From contig JAAAIG010000760.1 in NCBI GenBank assembly GCA_015852425.1, forward strand, positions 1 through 17,351: a DNA stretch of 17,351 bases. Direction: 5' to 3'. Made by a program: the position numbers and the translations under genes. Each line of letters starts with the position of its first letter. Within the stretch, counting starts at the first letter, position 1. This DNA comes from Gryganskiella cystojenkinii (Eukaryota; Mortierellomycota; Mortierellomycetes; Mortierellales; Mortierellaceae). Below, piece by piece: positions 1-8,720 of the stretch. The notes beneath the pieces are model-generated. The model worked only from the letters and a program-made list of their open reading frames with translations, was not told the DNA's origin and ran no database searches.

Positions 1-51
1 CTCTTGCCCAAGAAGACCAAGAAGGGTGGTGCCGCTTCCCAGGAGATGTAA
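1..51 (+). CDS. Histone H2A, C-terminal end (partial)
   Basis: Frame 1 reads LLPKKTKKGGAASQEM and then TAA. This is the extreme C-terminal tail of histone H2A: the LLPKK(T/S)KK stretch follows the docking domain, and the final SQE plus a hydrophobic residue is the phosphorylation motif carried by canonical fungal H2A (and by animal H2A.X), target of Mec1/Tel1 (ATR/ATM) kinases after DNA breaks. Only 16 residues are inside the window; the histone fold lies to the left. The last residue is methionine, whereas leucine is the common fungal residue; methionine still meets the hydrophobic requirement. An AATAAA follows 134 bp downstream, so the mRNA is probably polyadenylated. Identification rests on a short but very characteristic tail. 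Confidence 0.9.
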   Translation, partial: LLPKKTKKGGAASQEM

Positions 52-185
52 AGACCTTCTCAGGAAACAAAACCCCTTTATTCTCCTTCAACACTTGTAT
101 TCCATACCGCTTCGTTGCTACATCGTTGCTTGAATAGTTCTCGCTGGTTCCAACACACCCCCACTATTTGTACATAACCAATTAT

Positions 186-191
186 AATAAA
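186..191 (+). terminator. Polyadenylation signal for histone H2A
   Basis: A perfect AATAAA lies 134 bp after the H2A stop codon in an AT-rich stretch. I saw no sign of the stem-loop used by animal replication-dependent histone mRNAs. Fungal histone transcripts are polyadenylated, which fits. Confidence 0.5.
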
Positions 192-355
192 AGTCTGACC
201 ATAGAACAAAGCCCTACTGAGGAAATTGATTGAGCAATAATATGTTAATAGAAAAGTGCCCGAGGACGACTGGATGTGGAGGGGAGAGTGGCTGATCTCC
301 CAAGGGTGATGCTGATTCGCATGTCGATGAGGGGAAGGAACAAGAGATCAGATGT

Positions 356-365
356 TTCACGTGAA
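356..365. promoter_or_regulatory. E-box palindrome TTCACGTGAA
   Basis: CACGTG at 358-363 is embedded in the 10-bp palindrome TTCACGTGAA, 268 bp upstream of the SNF5-family start codon. CACGTG is the core site for bHLH factors of the Cbf1/Pho4/USF type. Function is inferred from sequence and position only. Confidence 0.35.
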
Positions 366-632
366 GGAAAATATAATGTCGCAAATACTGCGCCACGGAC
401 AGGGGTTGAGGACAAAAAAAAGCGACCAAAGTGATCATCAACTTTCAAGGCCGCTTGTTCCATCACCTCGCTCAGCAGCCTCCATCAAATACCATCTCTC
501 AACTTTTTGAATACCTTATTTCCTCCGAGGACAAGACCCGTCTTTTAAATCTAATCTTTCTCCAGCTCGAGTAACAAAAAAGAAAAAAAAGACGCAAACA
601 AACCAAAAACAGCGGCCACATCAAAACATTGA

Positions 633-2827
633 ATGACAACAATGTCAGAAGGACCAGTAGCACCTCATGGTCCGATACCAATCATGAATCCACCGACCGC
701 CCCTGCCCCTGGTGGTGCCCTGAATCCATCTGCCACGAATACTACGACCCCCGCCACAACAAACAACCCTAATACCTCGACGATGGTTCAGATTGGACCC
801 AAGCCAGCCATGACGGATGCACAACGGTCAGATTTGGAGCGATTGATGCATCGGGATACAGTCTTTGTTGCAGCCTTTGAACAGCAACGACAGCGTCAGA
901 GTGCGCTGTTGATGGAAAAGCAGCGCGAGTTTCAACATGCAGCCCAGACTCGAGTCGCATCCTATGGTCCAGGATATCACCCCTCATTCGCCAACGGATC
1001 CGGTCAGGGTCAAGTCTTTCATCCCTCAGGGAATGTGCCCCACATCATCTACCCCTCTCAACGGAAACGGTCTCGCAAGTCCAAAGAGTTTTCCTTGTAA
1101 GTCTAATTCCCTTGTTATATCAGATATGACAGATCAATGATAGACTCTTTTTTTTGTTAATATGACCCTTTTTTTTCTCTTTGCTGAAAATTCGATAGTC
1201 GAAAGGCATCATTGGAAGAACAAGCGGAAAAGGACGATGTTCTGGTACCGATTCGTCTCGAGATTGAAGTCGATGGACTCATCCTCCGTGATACCTTTAC
1301 CTGGAACTTGCATGGTACGCCAACAGTCGACGTCTTCGTGATCGAGAATGACCATCCTTTTTCTTTAGAAGGCCCTTTGATCTGACGTTGTCTCCTTGTC
1401 TTTTCTCTCTGATAGAATCCCTTATCACTCCTGAGCATTTCGCAGAGGTTATGTGCGAAGACATGCAATTCCCACCACAGCAGTTCGCACACCTTATCGC
1501 CAAATCTATCAAGGATCAAATACAGGACTACCATATCCCCGTTATCAACACAACTTCGACCTTGATCGAGGAGGAAGGAATAACGTCAGAGGATCGACCC
1601 ACCCAGGAACTGAGAATTTTGATCAAGGTAAAAAAAAAAAAATCAAGACCATGAAAATTCACGCAAGGCAGTTCTAACAAACCTCTGATTGCATACTTCT
1701 CTTTAGATTGACATCACTGTCGCAAACACTTCACTCGTGGACCAATTCGAGTGGGATATCTCATGTCCTAACAATGACCCGGAGCATTTCGCGGAAGTAC
1801 TCGCGACCGAACTCGGACTCGGTGGCGAATTCCGGTAAAGCCAACAAAAAAGACAGAGAAAGTCGGGAACAAAGAGATGCTCTTTGACAACCAGATATAT
1901 ATACTAATGTTCGACTGCTTGTGCCATTACCTCTTCCTTCAGCACTGCCATTGCGCATTCGATCCGGGAACAAGTACAGATCCATACAAAGTGTCTCAAC
2001 TTGATCGGCTATAGCTACGATGGCAGCTCGGTCCACGACGAGGATCTCCGCTCCAGCTTCCTCCCAAAAATCACCACCATCCTTCGAGAAGAAGAATCCG
2101 TAGAACAGTTCACCCCGATCCTTGAAAAACTCACGGAACCCGAGATCGATAAGCTGGAGCGGGACCGTGAACGTGACAAGAGGTAAGCATTGGGACCTGA
2201 GAACAAGTCTTTTAGCACGAATACCCTTTTTTTTTGTGCTATTCGTGTTTTCGAGGGACTAATTTCGGCAGTGATCTCGATAGACGAAAGCGACGACAGA
2301 CTCGTGGTCGCAGAGGCGTCATCTTGCCCGATCGAGAACCTTCCAAGACCAAGCGGACATTACTACATCACGGACATATGCCCGAACCCACGGATGCGAC
2401 CGTGGATCTCCAGAACGATATCGCGAACCATAACCGGGCGGGACCCACCACAAGGAGAGGAGCGAACCACAGCAGTAACCTGGACCATTCACATTCTAAT
2501 TCACCTGTGGGACTCAACAGCTCTGCGACAATGAACAACCATATGGCTGGCCAAGGAACAGCGTCGCATTACCGGTTAACAAGGAAATTGAGAGGCGCAG
2601 GATCTGACGTGTCGGTGCATCATTTAGGAATGCCAGGAAATGCTGGTGGTGGTGGCGTTGGTGGTGCTTTGGGCATTGGTCTTGGAGGAGCTGGACCGTC
2701 AGTGAGCTTCGTAAGAGACTCTCATCATGGATCCAAGGAAAAGCTGATGGCGAGCAGTCAAAACCAGCACATGCATTCGCCCATGCGAGAGACGACACCG
2801 GTGTTCGCCAGCAAAGACGGAGAATAA
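633..2827 (+). CDS. SNF5/SMARCB1-family subunit of SWI/SNF or RSC chromatin remodeller
   Basis: Core subunit of ATP-dependent nucleosome remodelling complexes in the nucleus. Proposed exons: 633-1096, 1199-1314, 1416-1627, 1707-1834, 1943-2182, 2272-2827 (571 aa); all five introns are GT-AG and the frame is kept throughout. Residues 1-80 are Pro/Thr/Asn-rich and probably disordered. Residues about 80-115 form a charged, Gln-rich helical stretch. The SNF5 domain follows as its two tandem repeats: about 170-235 (starts [13 protein letters not shown], ends [13 protein letters not shown]) and 265-330 (ends [10 protein letters not shown]). Next come a charged linker, a basic patch at 388-402 ([12 protein letters not shown]) and a Gly/His/Ser-rich tail. 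The second ATG at 642 has A at -3 and may be the main start; it only removes three residues. I cannot tell Snf5 (SWI/SNF) from Sfh1 (RSC). Family assignment is strong. Confidence 0.92.
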
Positions 2828-2863
2828 CGAACTTGATTCCCGACCCATACCAATAAGGGCCGT

Positions 2864-2869
2864 AATAAA
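2864..2869 (+). terminator. Polyadenylation signal for the SNF5-family gene
   Basis: A perfect AATAAA lies 36 bp after the TAA stop at 2825-2827. Distance and context suit the 3' end of this transcript. Confidence 0.5.
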
Positions 2870-3275
2870 ACAAGAAAGAAATCAAAAATTACGGACCCGC
2901 GACAAAGGAATAGACCAAAAGACCATATTGAAAAAAGGGGTCAAAAATAGCAAATACGATTTGTGTGCAAGATAAAACAGGACCCCGAGACTTTGCTTTG
3001 CAGCTCTAACAAACACAAGAGTTTTCACTCTTTTTTCCATGCTCAACCTAGCGGATTAGGTACCTTCAAGACCAGTCGCGAGTCTTCAACTTGGGATCCT
3101 TTGTGTATTCTTCGATTTGGGCAGACATTCCTGCTCGGTAAAATTGTTAGCGGTCTTTGAGATTTTTTTGGACTCGTAGCGCGGAAGAAAGACCCCTCGT
3201 GCAGGACCAATTGGAATTTACCACCCACTGTTTAAAAAAGAATCAGGGTAGGCAACCACTGTACTCAGGCAATAC

Positions 3276-3490
3276 CTGTCTCTCGACCTCACTCACTCAA
3301 TCTTTCTTTGTCCCTATCAATCCTCTTTCGACTCTTCAGTTCAACAAATCTGCACTCCTCTAGCCAGCAGACAGACTCTTGTTTCCCGCGTTCTTTGACT
3401 GATCACAACAACCTTCCACCTCCCTCCAGGCACTTGAATCCTCACTATTTCTCTCTCTCTGTGCCTCTTTCGCTCAATCCCTCTGTAATA
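3276..3490 (+). promoter_or_regulatory. CT-rich leader of the MFS transporter gene
   Basis: About 215 bp strongly biased to C and T on the coding strand, with runs such as TTTCTCTCTCTCTG, ends about 20 bp before the ATG at 3511. Pyrimidine-rich tracts just upstream of start codons are common in fungal core promoters and 5' UTRs. A similar tract precedes the ABC genes at the right end of the window. Confidence 0.4.
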
Positions 3491-3510
3491 CGACAACTCA
3501 ATATAGACCT

Positions 3511-5996
3511 ATGACAAAAAAGGCGAGGCAAATTCGGAGAGCAGCCCAGCTCATCACCCCTGCACCTGTTGTTCCCGCGGCTCCTCCGGCAGCACCGTCT
3601 CCTCCTTTCGCTCCACCACCCATCTTGACAACTGCCTCGGCCACTGCAAGCCCTACAGGCAGCATTCTCTTGCCCCCTGTGGAGATTGAAGTCAGTCCGA
3701 CGCATTCGCATCACTCGTCGTCATCATCAATCCGACGAGCACGGGCTCGTGGGAGGAGAGTCAGTTATGCGAGTGATGATGAGGAAGACAACGAGCTGGA
3801 CGATCGATACGATGTCGACCGAGTTGAGGAAGAGGCAAAAGAGGATGTAGATCACAGGGATGGCAACCACCGTCATTATGATCGTCGCCATCAATATGAC
3901 CGTCATCACGACTACCATCCTCATACCTCAGCAGCAGCAGCATCGTCTTCACAACGAAAGAACCGAGGCGTTTGGTCCAAACAAAAAGTTCATCCTGCGA
4001 CATCACCAGGTGCGATCAAGGACATGGATTCTTTGGATCCTCAACAGAGTCACCATCCAATAAATACACCGGACGGAGGAGGAGGTGGTGGTGGTAGTGG
4101 AAGTGGAAGCGGCTTGAGGAAGTCGACGAGTAAATCAAGTATCACTGTCAAGTCCCGAGGATGCTTTGGTCGACTTCGACGATCACCCAATTTCATCCTG
4201 TTTACAGTCTCGCTTGCGCTCTTTGTTGACATGGCCACGGTAAGCAGGGAGATGGTCAGATAAGGAAATTCCAGATCGCATTTTTTTTTTTGGCATGATG
4301 TACTGAGCAGCTATCCTTTTCCTTATAGTATGGTATCATTGTCCCCATCATTCCTTTCATTGTCTCGGACAAGGTCAATGGAGGCGCAACTGATACAGGA
4401 CTGCTTTTGGCCATGTATGCGATTGGAATCCTTCTCTCATCTCCGTTGTTTGGCATCTTGGGTGATAGTTTTGTTTCCCGTAGGGTTCCCATGTTGATTG
4501 GTCTTGGCGGGATGCTGGTGTCAACTCTTTTGTTCATGGTCGCCTCGAATTTCTACGTGTTTTTGGCCGCTCGTCTCCTTCAAGGAGTTGCTGGCGGATC
4601 TGTCTGGACTCTTGGATTGGCATTGATCACGGACGTCTTTCCAGCCCATACGCTGGGAGCTCAAATGGGTAAAGCCCTTGTGGGATACACACTGGGCATG
4701 ATGTTGGGACCTCCCCTGGGTGGATTCCTATACGAGCGTGGAGGGTACCGAGCTCCGTTCATCTTTGTCTGCGTCATTACTTTGATCGATTTCTTTTGTC
4801 GAGCACTGATTATCGAGGAGCGTGAGGAGATTGTCAAGGCTCTCAAGAAACAGGGCAAAGAAGAAGAAGCCAACGAGGAACAGGCCGAGGTTGTGGCTCT
4901 GCGCAAGAAGGAACGACAAGACGAGAGCACGAGTTTTTGGAGGCTGCTACAGAACAAACGTCTTTTGGGCTGCATCATAGTCACGGCCTGTAATGCGTTT
5001 GTGTTCTCGGGTGCAGAGCCGACAGTGCCACTGCATCTCGCGGCAACGTTCGAGTTGACCTCGGAAAGGATTGGGTTGGTCTTTATGGCCTTTTCGTTAC
5101 CAACCCTCACGGCTCCAATCACAGGTAAGCATGGTTGACAGGTGAACATATCTTTGTAATGAGACTTTGTTAGGGTTCTGCTTTTGGGTGTTTTTAGACT
5201 TTTCTAACCTATTCAAATACCGAGTCCCCTCCAAGAGCATATAATTCAATATTTACTAATCAATTTTGCTTAATTTTCCATCTATGTCATGTCTTCTACA
5301 GGAGCACTGTCAGACCGATTCGGCGCCAAGATTATATGTCTGATCTCTTTGATTATCTGTGGAACTTGTACTGCCCTCCTGGGCTTCGCACAGAACTCTC
5401 TTACCATGATCATTCTCCTTTTCACCTTCATCGGCATAACGGGTACCTCGATATTGACCCCGGTTCTCGGAGAACTCTCAGCCGTTGTGCGAGTCACGGG
5501 CCAAGGCGATGGGTTTGCTAGAGCATACGCGATCTTCAACATGGCCTTCTCGTTCGGTGTCTTGGTCGGTCCTGTGGTCTGTGGTCTGGTCTATGAAAAT
5601 TTCGGGTTTAAGATGACGTGCTTTGTCATGTCCGGGATGCTCTTCTTGGGGATTCCTGTCACGGTCCTGTGGATCGGTGGGTTGGCCCAGAAGAAGAGAG
5701 ATCTGGCCAAGTATAAGGAGGACGAGGAGAGACGATGGGGTCCTGGGGGCCGACGACCGATGATGAGTCGATCAAAGTATAGTCTTGAATTCACGGAAAG
5801 AGATATTGCCGATGCCGAGATGGGGATCCACGATGCCAGTCCTCCGGGTTTTGATACGGTCGTGGTAGAGAAGAATCTGGAGGACGATCTGGCAGATGAG
5901 TTGGGTAAAGAGCATGGCGAGTCTGAGCAACTCGGAGGAGTGCACAGGGACTCGATCCTCAAGTCTGCAAGAATGGACGATGAAGAATCATCATAA
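3511..5996 (+). CDS. MFS transporter, VMAT/DHA1-like, with long disordered N-terminus
   Basis: Proposed exons: 3511-4239, 4329-5124, 5302-5996 (739 aa), all GT-AG. A proton-coupled antiporter of the major facilitator superfamily, probably exporting small organic or cationic compounds; the substrate is unknown. Residues 1-220 are low complexity: Pro/Ala-rich, then acidic, His-rich, Gly/Ser-rich. TM1 starts near 228 (FILFTVSLALFVD) and crosses the first intron. The motif A loop is GILGDSFVSRR (285-295). The drug-antiporter motif C is GYTLGMMLGPPLGG (362-375) in TM5. A long charged loop (about 405-455) separates the two halves. The second-half copy of motif A is GALSDRFGAK (509-518), formed across the second intron. 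The C-terminal tail is about 100 aa and acidic. The fold resembles vesicular amine transporters (SLC18) and fungal DHA1 proteins. The family is sure; substrate and membrane are not. Confidence 0.88.
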
Positions 5997-6026
5997 TACA
6001 CCCAAGAAAATGCATTTGTGGAAGAC

Positions 6027-6032
6027 AATAAA
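6027..6032 (+). terminator. Polyadenylation signal for the MFS gene
   Basis: AATAAA lies 30 bp after the stop at 5996, within the 139-bp gap between two convergent genes. No AATAAA is visible for the opposite gene in this gap on the minus strand. Confidence 0.5.
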
Positions 6033-6135
6033 ACCAGACAATAATTAAGAGTCTCCTCATGTAGCAAGAGAATTTGTCAAAAAAAAAACTTTAGTAATTG
6101 CTACTCCTTATCCCGCACCACAAAGTTTTGATTCC

Positions 6136-8305
6136 TTAAAGGGACCACTGCTCGATACGCTTCTTCAACTCGTCGACCATATCGGCACGAGCATATTCGA
6201 TGCCACCCTTCTGGGTCTCGTCCTTTGTCCTCATGTCCTTGATCTTGATGACACCCTTCTCAATCTCCTCACCACCGACAATAACCGCAAATGGGATCAA
6301 GTCCTTGTCACAGGCATCCCATTGGTTCTGTGTGCGGGGCTTTAACTTGTAGGTGAACTCGGCCTTGATTCCGGCATCCCACAGCTCTGTGCAGATCTTC
6401 ATCCTCTCCTCGACCGAGACGCCTCCGAGACCGACGACATAGACCTCGACCTCGTTGGCCTTGATTTGCTGGTTCTTGTGTTTTTGCATCAGAATCGAAA
6501 AGACACGTTCGACACCGATCGAGACACCGACACAGGGAATGGTCAAGTTAGGGAGACCCTTCTTGTTTGTACCCGAAAACATGCCGACCAAGTTATCGTA
6601 ACGTCCACCGGCAGCGACTGAACCGACACCAACGGTGCTCTCGTCCAACTCGTCCGTGCCCTTCTTGACAGTCGCGCGAGCTTTCTCTCCGTTGGCCAAG
6701 GCTAAATTTACAGCACAAGGGAAGTGATAAAGGTTTAGAAAAATAAAAGAAAATACAAGGGACATAAAAATTCAGGTCATCGAAAACAAAATTGACAGAA
6801 CTTAAAAAAAATAAAATAAAAAAAAACTTACTGGGAGGAGCTGATCCCTCGAGGACGGCCTCGTAAATCAATCCAGTGTAATAATCCAAACCACGGGCAA
6901 GCGAAAGATCAAAGGACGTGTGCTTGGTGACGTTCAGGACATTCATGTACTTGAACAACAACTTCATGTCCTCCAAACCCTCGAGCGCACGAGCGTTCTT
7001 GCTCAACTTTTCGTCATTGAACAAACGCTCCAACAACTCCTCGCCTCCTTTGTGCTGGACATACTCGCCAATCAAGTCGGCAACAGCGGGATCGAGTCCC
7101 TTCTCCTCGGTCATCTCCTTGCGAACCTCAAGCCAGGGAAGCTTATCCAACTTGTCAACGGCCGAAGAGATCGTACGGATCTTGTCTTCGGGAACACCAC
7201 AGACGGCAAAAATTCCGTCGAGAATCTTGCGATGGTTGATCTTGATTGTGAACTCGCCCAAATCCAAAGCAGAAAGACACTCGGTCAAAACACGCAAGAT
7301 CTCGGCATCGGGAATCATGGCATCGTACGTACCAGCGACATCAAAATCCTATGGACGGGCAATTGAAGGTAGAATACTCTTGGTTAAAAAAAAGGCAAAG
7401 TAAAAGCAGAGCAAATTACGAATACGTCGACCCCCAAAAAGCTTAATCTCTCCCGTCTGCACTTCACAGTACCACAGCAAAGACTTACGCATTGGAAAAA
7501 CTCTCTCATACGACCCTTGGTCATGGCGGGCTGATCACGACGGTAGACCTTGGCGATGTGGTAGCGCTTAATGTTTTGGTACTCTTTACCGTTCATGGCC
7601 AAGAAACGAGCAAAGGGCACAGTGAGATCATAACGCAACGAGCACTTCTCGCCTCCCTGGTCCTCGAGATCATAGATCAACTTGCTGTCCTCGCCGTATT
7701 TGCCTGACAGAATCTCCTTGAGCTCAAAGACTGGGGTATCGATGGTAATGCCTCCGTGCTTCTTGAAGACTGAAATGATGGTCGAGAAGATCCTTTCTCT
7801 GATAGCCATCTCCTGGGGGCTGTAATCCTTAGTGCCCTGTTTGTTTTTTGGTTGTTGTTCGCAGTTTGTAAAATATGGAGCGAGAGAGAGAGAGAGAGAA
7901 AGAGATAGAGAAAGGGAGCATGTGGTTAGTTATGCGTTGATCAGCGATATGGTAAAAGCTGGTGGGGGAACAGGAACAAAGGTCAAGGTGTCTGTTTCCA
8001 GTTGATAACAGAATAACAGAATCAAAGACAGCAATTGATCCAGAAAGGAAACGGTTACGGACCTTGGCGTTCTTGAGGGTAAAGACTCCCTTGCCCTTCT
8101 TGTCCTCTTCAGGAGAGGCCTTCTTCTTGCTGTCCTTGGGCTTGGAGGCTTCAGGCGCGGCAGCATTGGCATCCTTGGGGAGGAGAGCCTTGAGGGCATT
8201 CAACGTCGCAACCTCGGCAGTGATCTTCTCCTTGGGGGCTTTCTCGGCCTTGAGTGCGCGCACGACCTCACCCTGGGCGGCGATGCGTTGTTCAATGTCC
8301 TCCAT
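6136..8305 (-). CDS. Histidyl-tRNA synthetase with N-terminal WHEP domain
   Basis: Class II synthetase that charges tRNA-His. Exons in reading order: 8305-8063, 7836-7489, 7348-6832, 6701-6136 (557 aa); the start has A at -3 and G at +4. Residues 1-50 are a WHEP domain ([20 protein letters not shown]), followed by a Lys/Ala-rich linker to about 80; both are encoded by exon 1 alone. The catalytic core starts at GTKDYSP (82). Motif 2 includes [19 protein letters not shown] (179-197), and the next exon opens with DFDVAG. The histidine motifs are ARGLDYYTG (348-356) and [11 protein letters not shown] (401-411). Motif 3 is [12 protein letters not shown] (428-439). The anticodon-binding domain fills the C-terminus from about 455. 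Intron 1 has an atypical donor, GTCCGT, but the frame and family alignment require it. No mitochondrial presequence is visible upstream, so dual targeting cannot be judged. Confidence 0.96.
7878..7916. repeat. GA/CT microsatellite in synthetase intron 1
   Basis: The plus strand reads as an almost pure GA run, with an uninterrupted (GA)9 core at 7882-7899 and degenerate GA/GAAA flanks. On the synthetase RNA it is a CU tract between a likely branch site (ATAACTAAC) and the acceptor CAG at 7839-7837, so it may serve as the polypyrimidine tract. Confidence 0.8.
8057..8062 (-). other. Non-consensus 5' splice site (GTCCGT) of synthetase intron 1
   Basis: Read on the minus strand, exon 1 ends AAG and the intron opens GTCCGTAACC. 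Joining AAG to GGCACTAAGGAT keeps frame and recreates the family sequence LKNAK-GTKDYSP. The only nearby better-looking donor (GTAACC, four bases on) would shift the frame and give a stop. Other introns in the window mostly start GTAAGT, GTATGT or GTGAGT. Confidence 0.75.
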
Positions 8306-8590
8306 GATTATGAATTGTTGAAAAAAAAGTGATTGAAAAGAAAGAAATGATTCAGTGGAGAGGCGGTCTCTTTTTCAAAGGAAAAATAAAGCCAATGGAG
8401 TGTGACTGCTCTTTATTTTGGTGGTGACTCCTCACAAAAAAAGAAAGAGAAATATGCACCAACGCGCCTCATAATTAGGAGCGTGTTGCTGCTGCTCTTG
8501 GAGGCGGAGCACTTCCCGCCAAGAGTGACGAAGAGGATGACGATGATAGCATACGCTGGTCAGAGTAAAACTGTAACTGATCCACACCTT
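8306..8590. other. Intergenic: synthetase promoter and end of the DysF gene
   Basis: A short gap between two tandem minus-strand genes. It must hold the 3' UTR of the DysF gene and the promoter of the synthetase. An open frame on the plus strand spans part of it, but it also runs through the DysF coding exon and shows no family character. Confidence 0.6.
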
Positions 8591-8720
8591 CTACCAGACT
8601 GTCCCTGTGACCATATGCTGCAAGAATCTATGTATCATTTACAGCAATTAAATGACACTGTCAGAGTCAATAAAAAAAAAGAAAGACGCTTCCCTTCAGG
8701 TAGCATCCAGTCACTGCGAG

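Larger units (their letters stand above)
52..632. other. Intergenic: H2A 3' UTR and SNF5-family gene promoter
   Basis: No convincing gene. The left part holds the histone 3' UTR with an AATAAA. The middle has a CACGTG inside a 10-bp palindrome. From about 470 to 630 the strand is rich in C, T and then A, which fits a leader for the next gene. Short antisense open frames here have no recognisable protein character. Confidence 0.7.
2828..3510. other. Intergenic: SNF5-family 3' UTR and MFS promoter/leader
   Basis: No gene recognised in 683 bp. The left part holds an AATAAA for the upstream gene. The middle (about 2880-3270) shows nothing I can name. The right part is the CT-rich leader of the transporter gene. 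Short open frames on both strands lack protein-like composition. Confidence 0.65.

Noticed and set aside
4661..5149. A 162-codon minus-strand open frame
   Set aside because: It is the antisense of the MFS membrane segments; Cys/Ser-rich shadow of hydrophobic codons.
6918..7403. Two overlapping plus-strand open frames of about 150 codons
   Set aside because: Both are antisense to the synthetase exon 3, whose minus-strand frame matches the family well.
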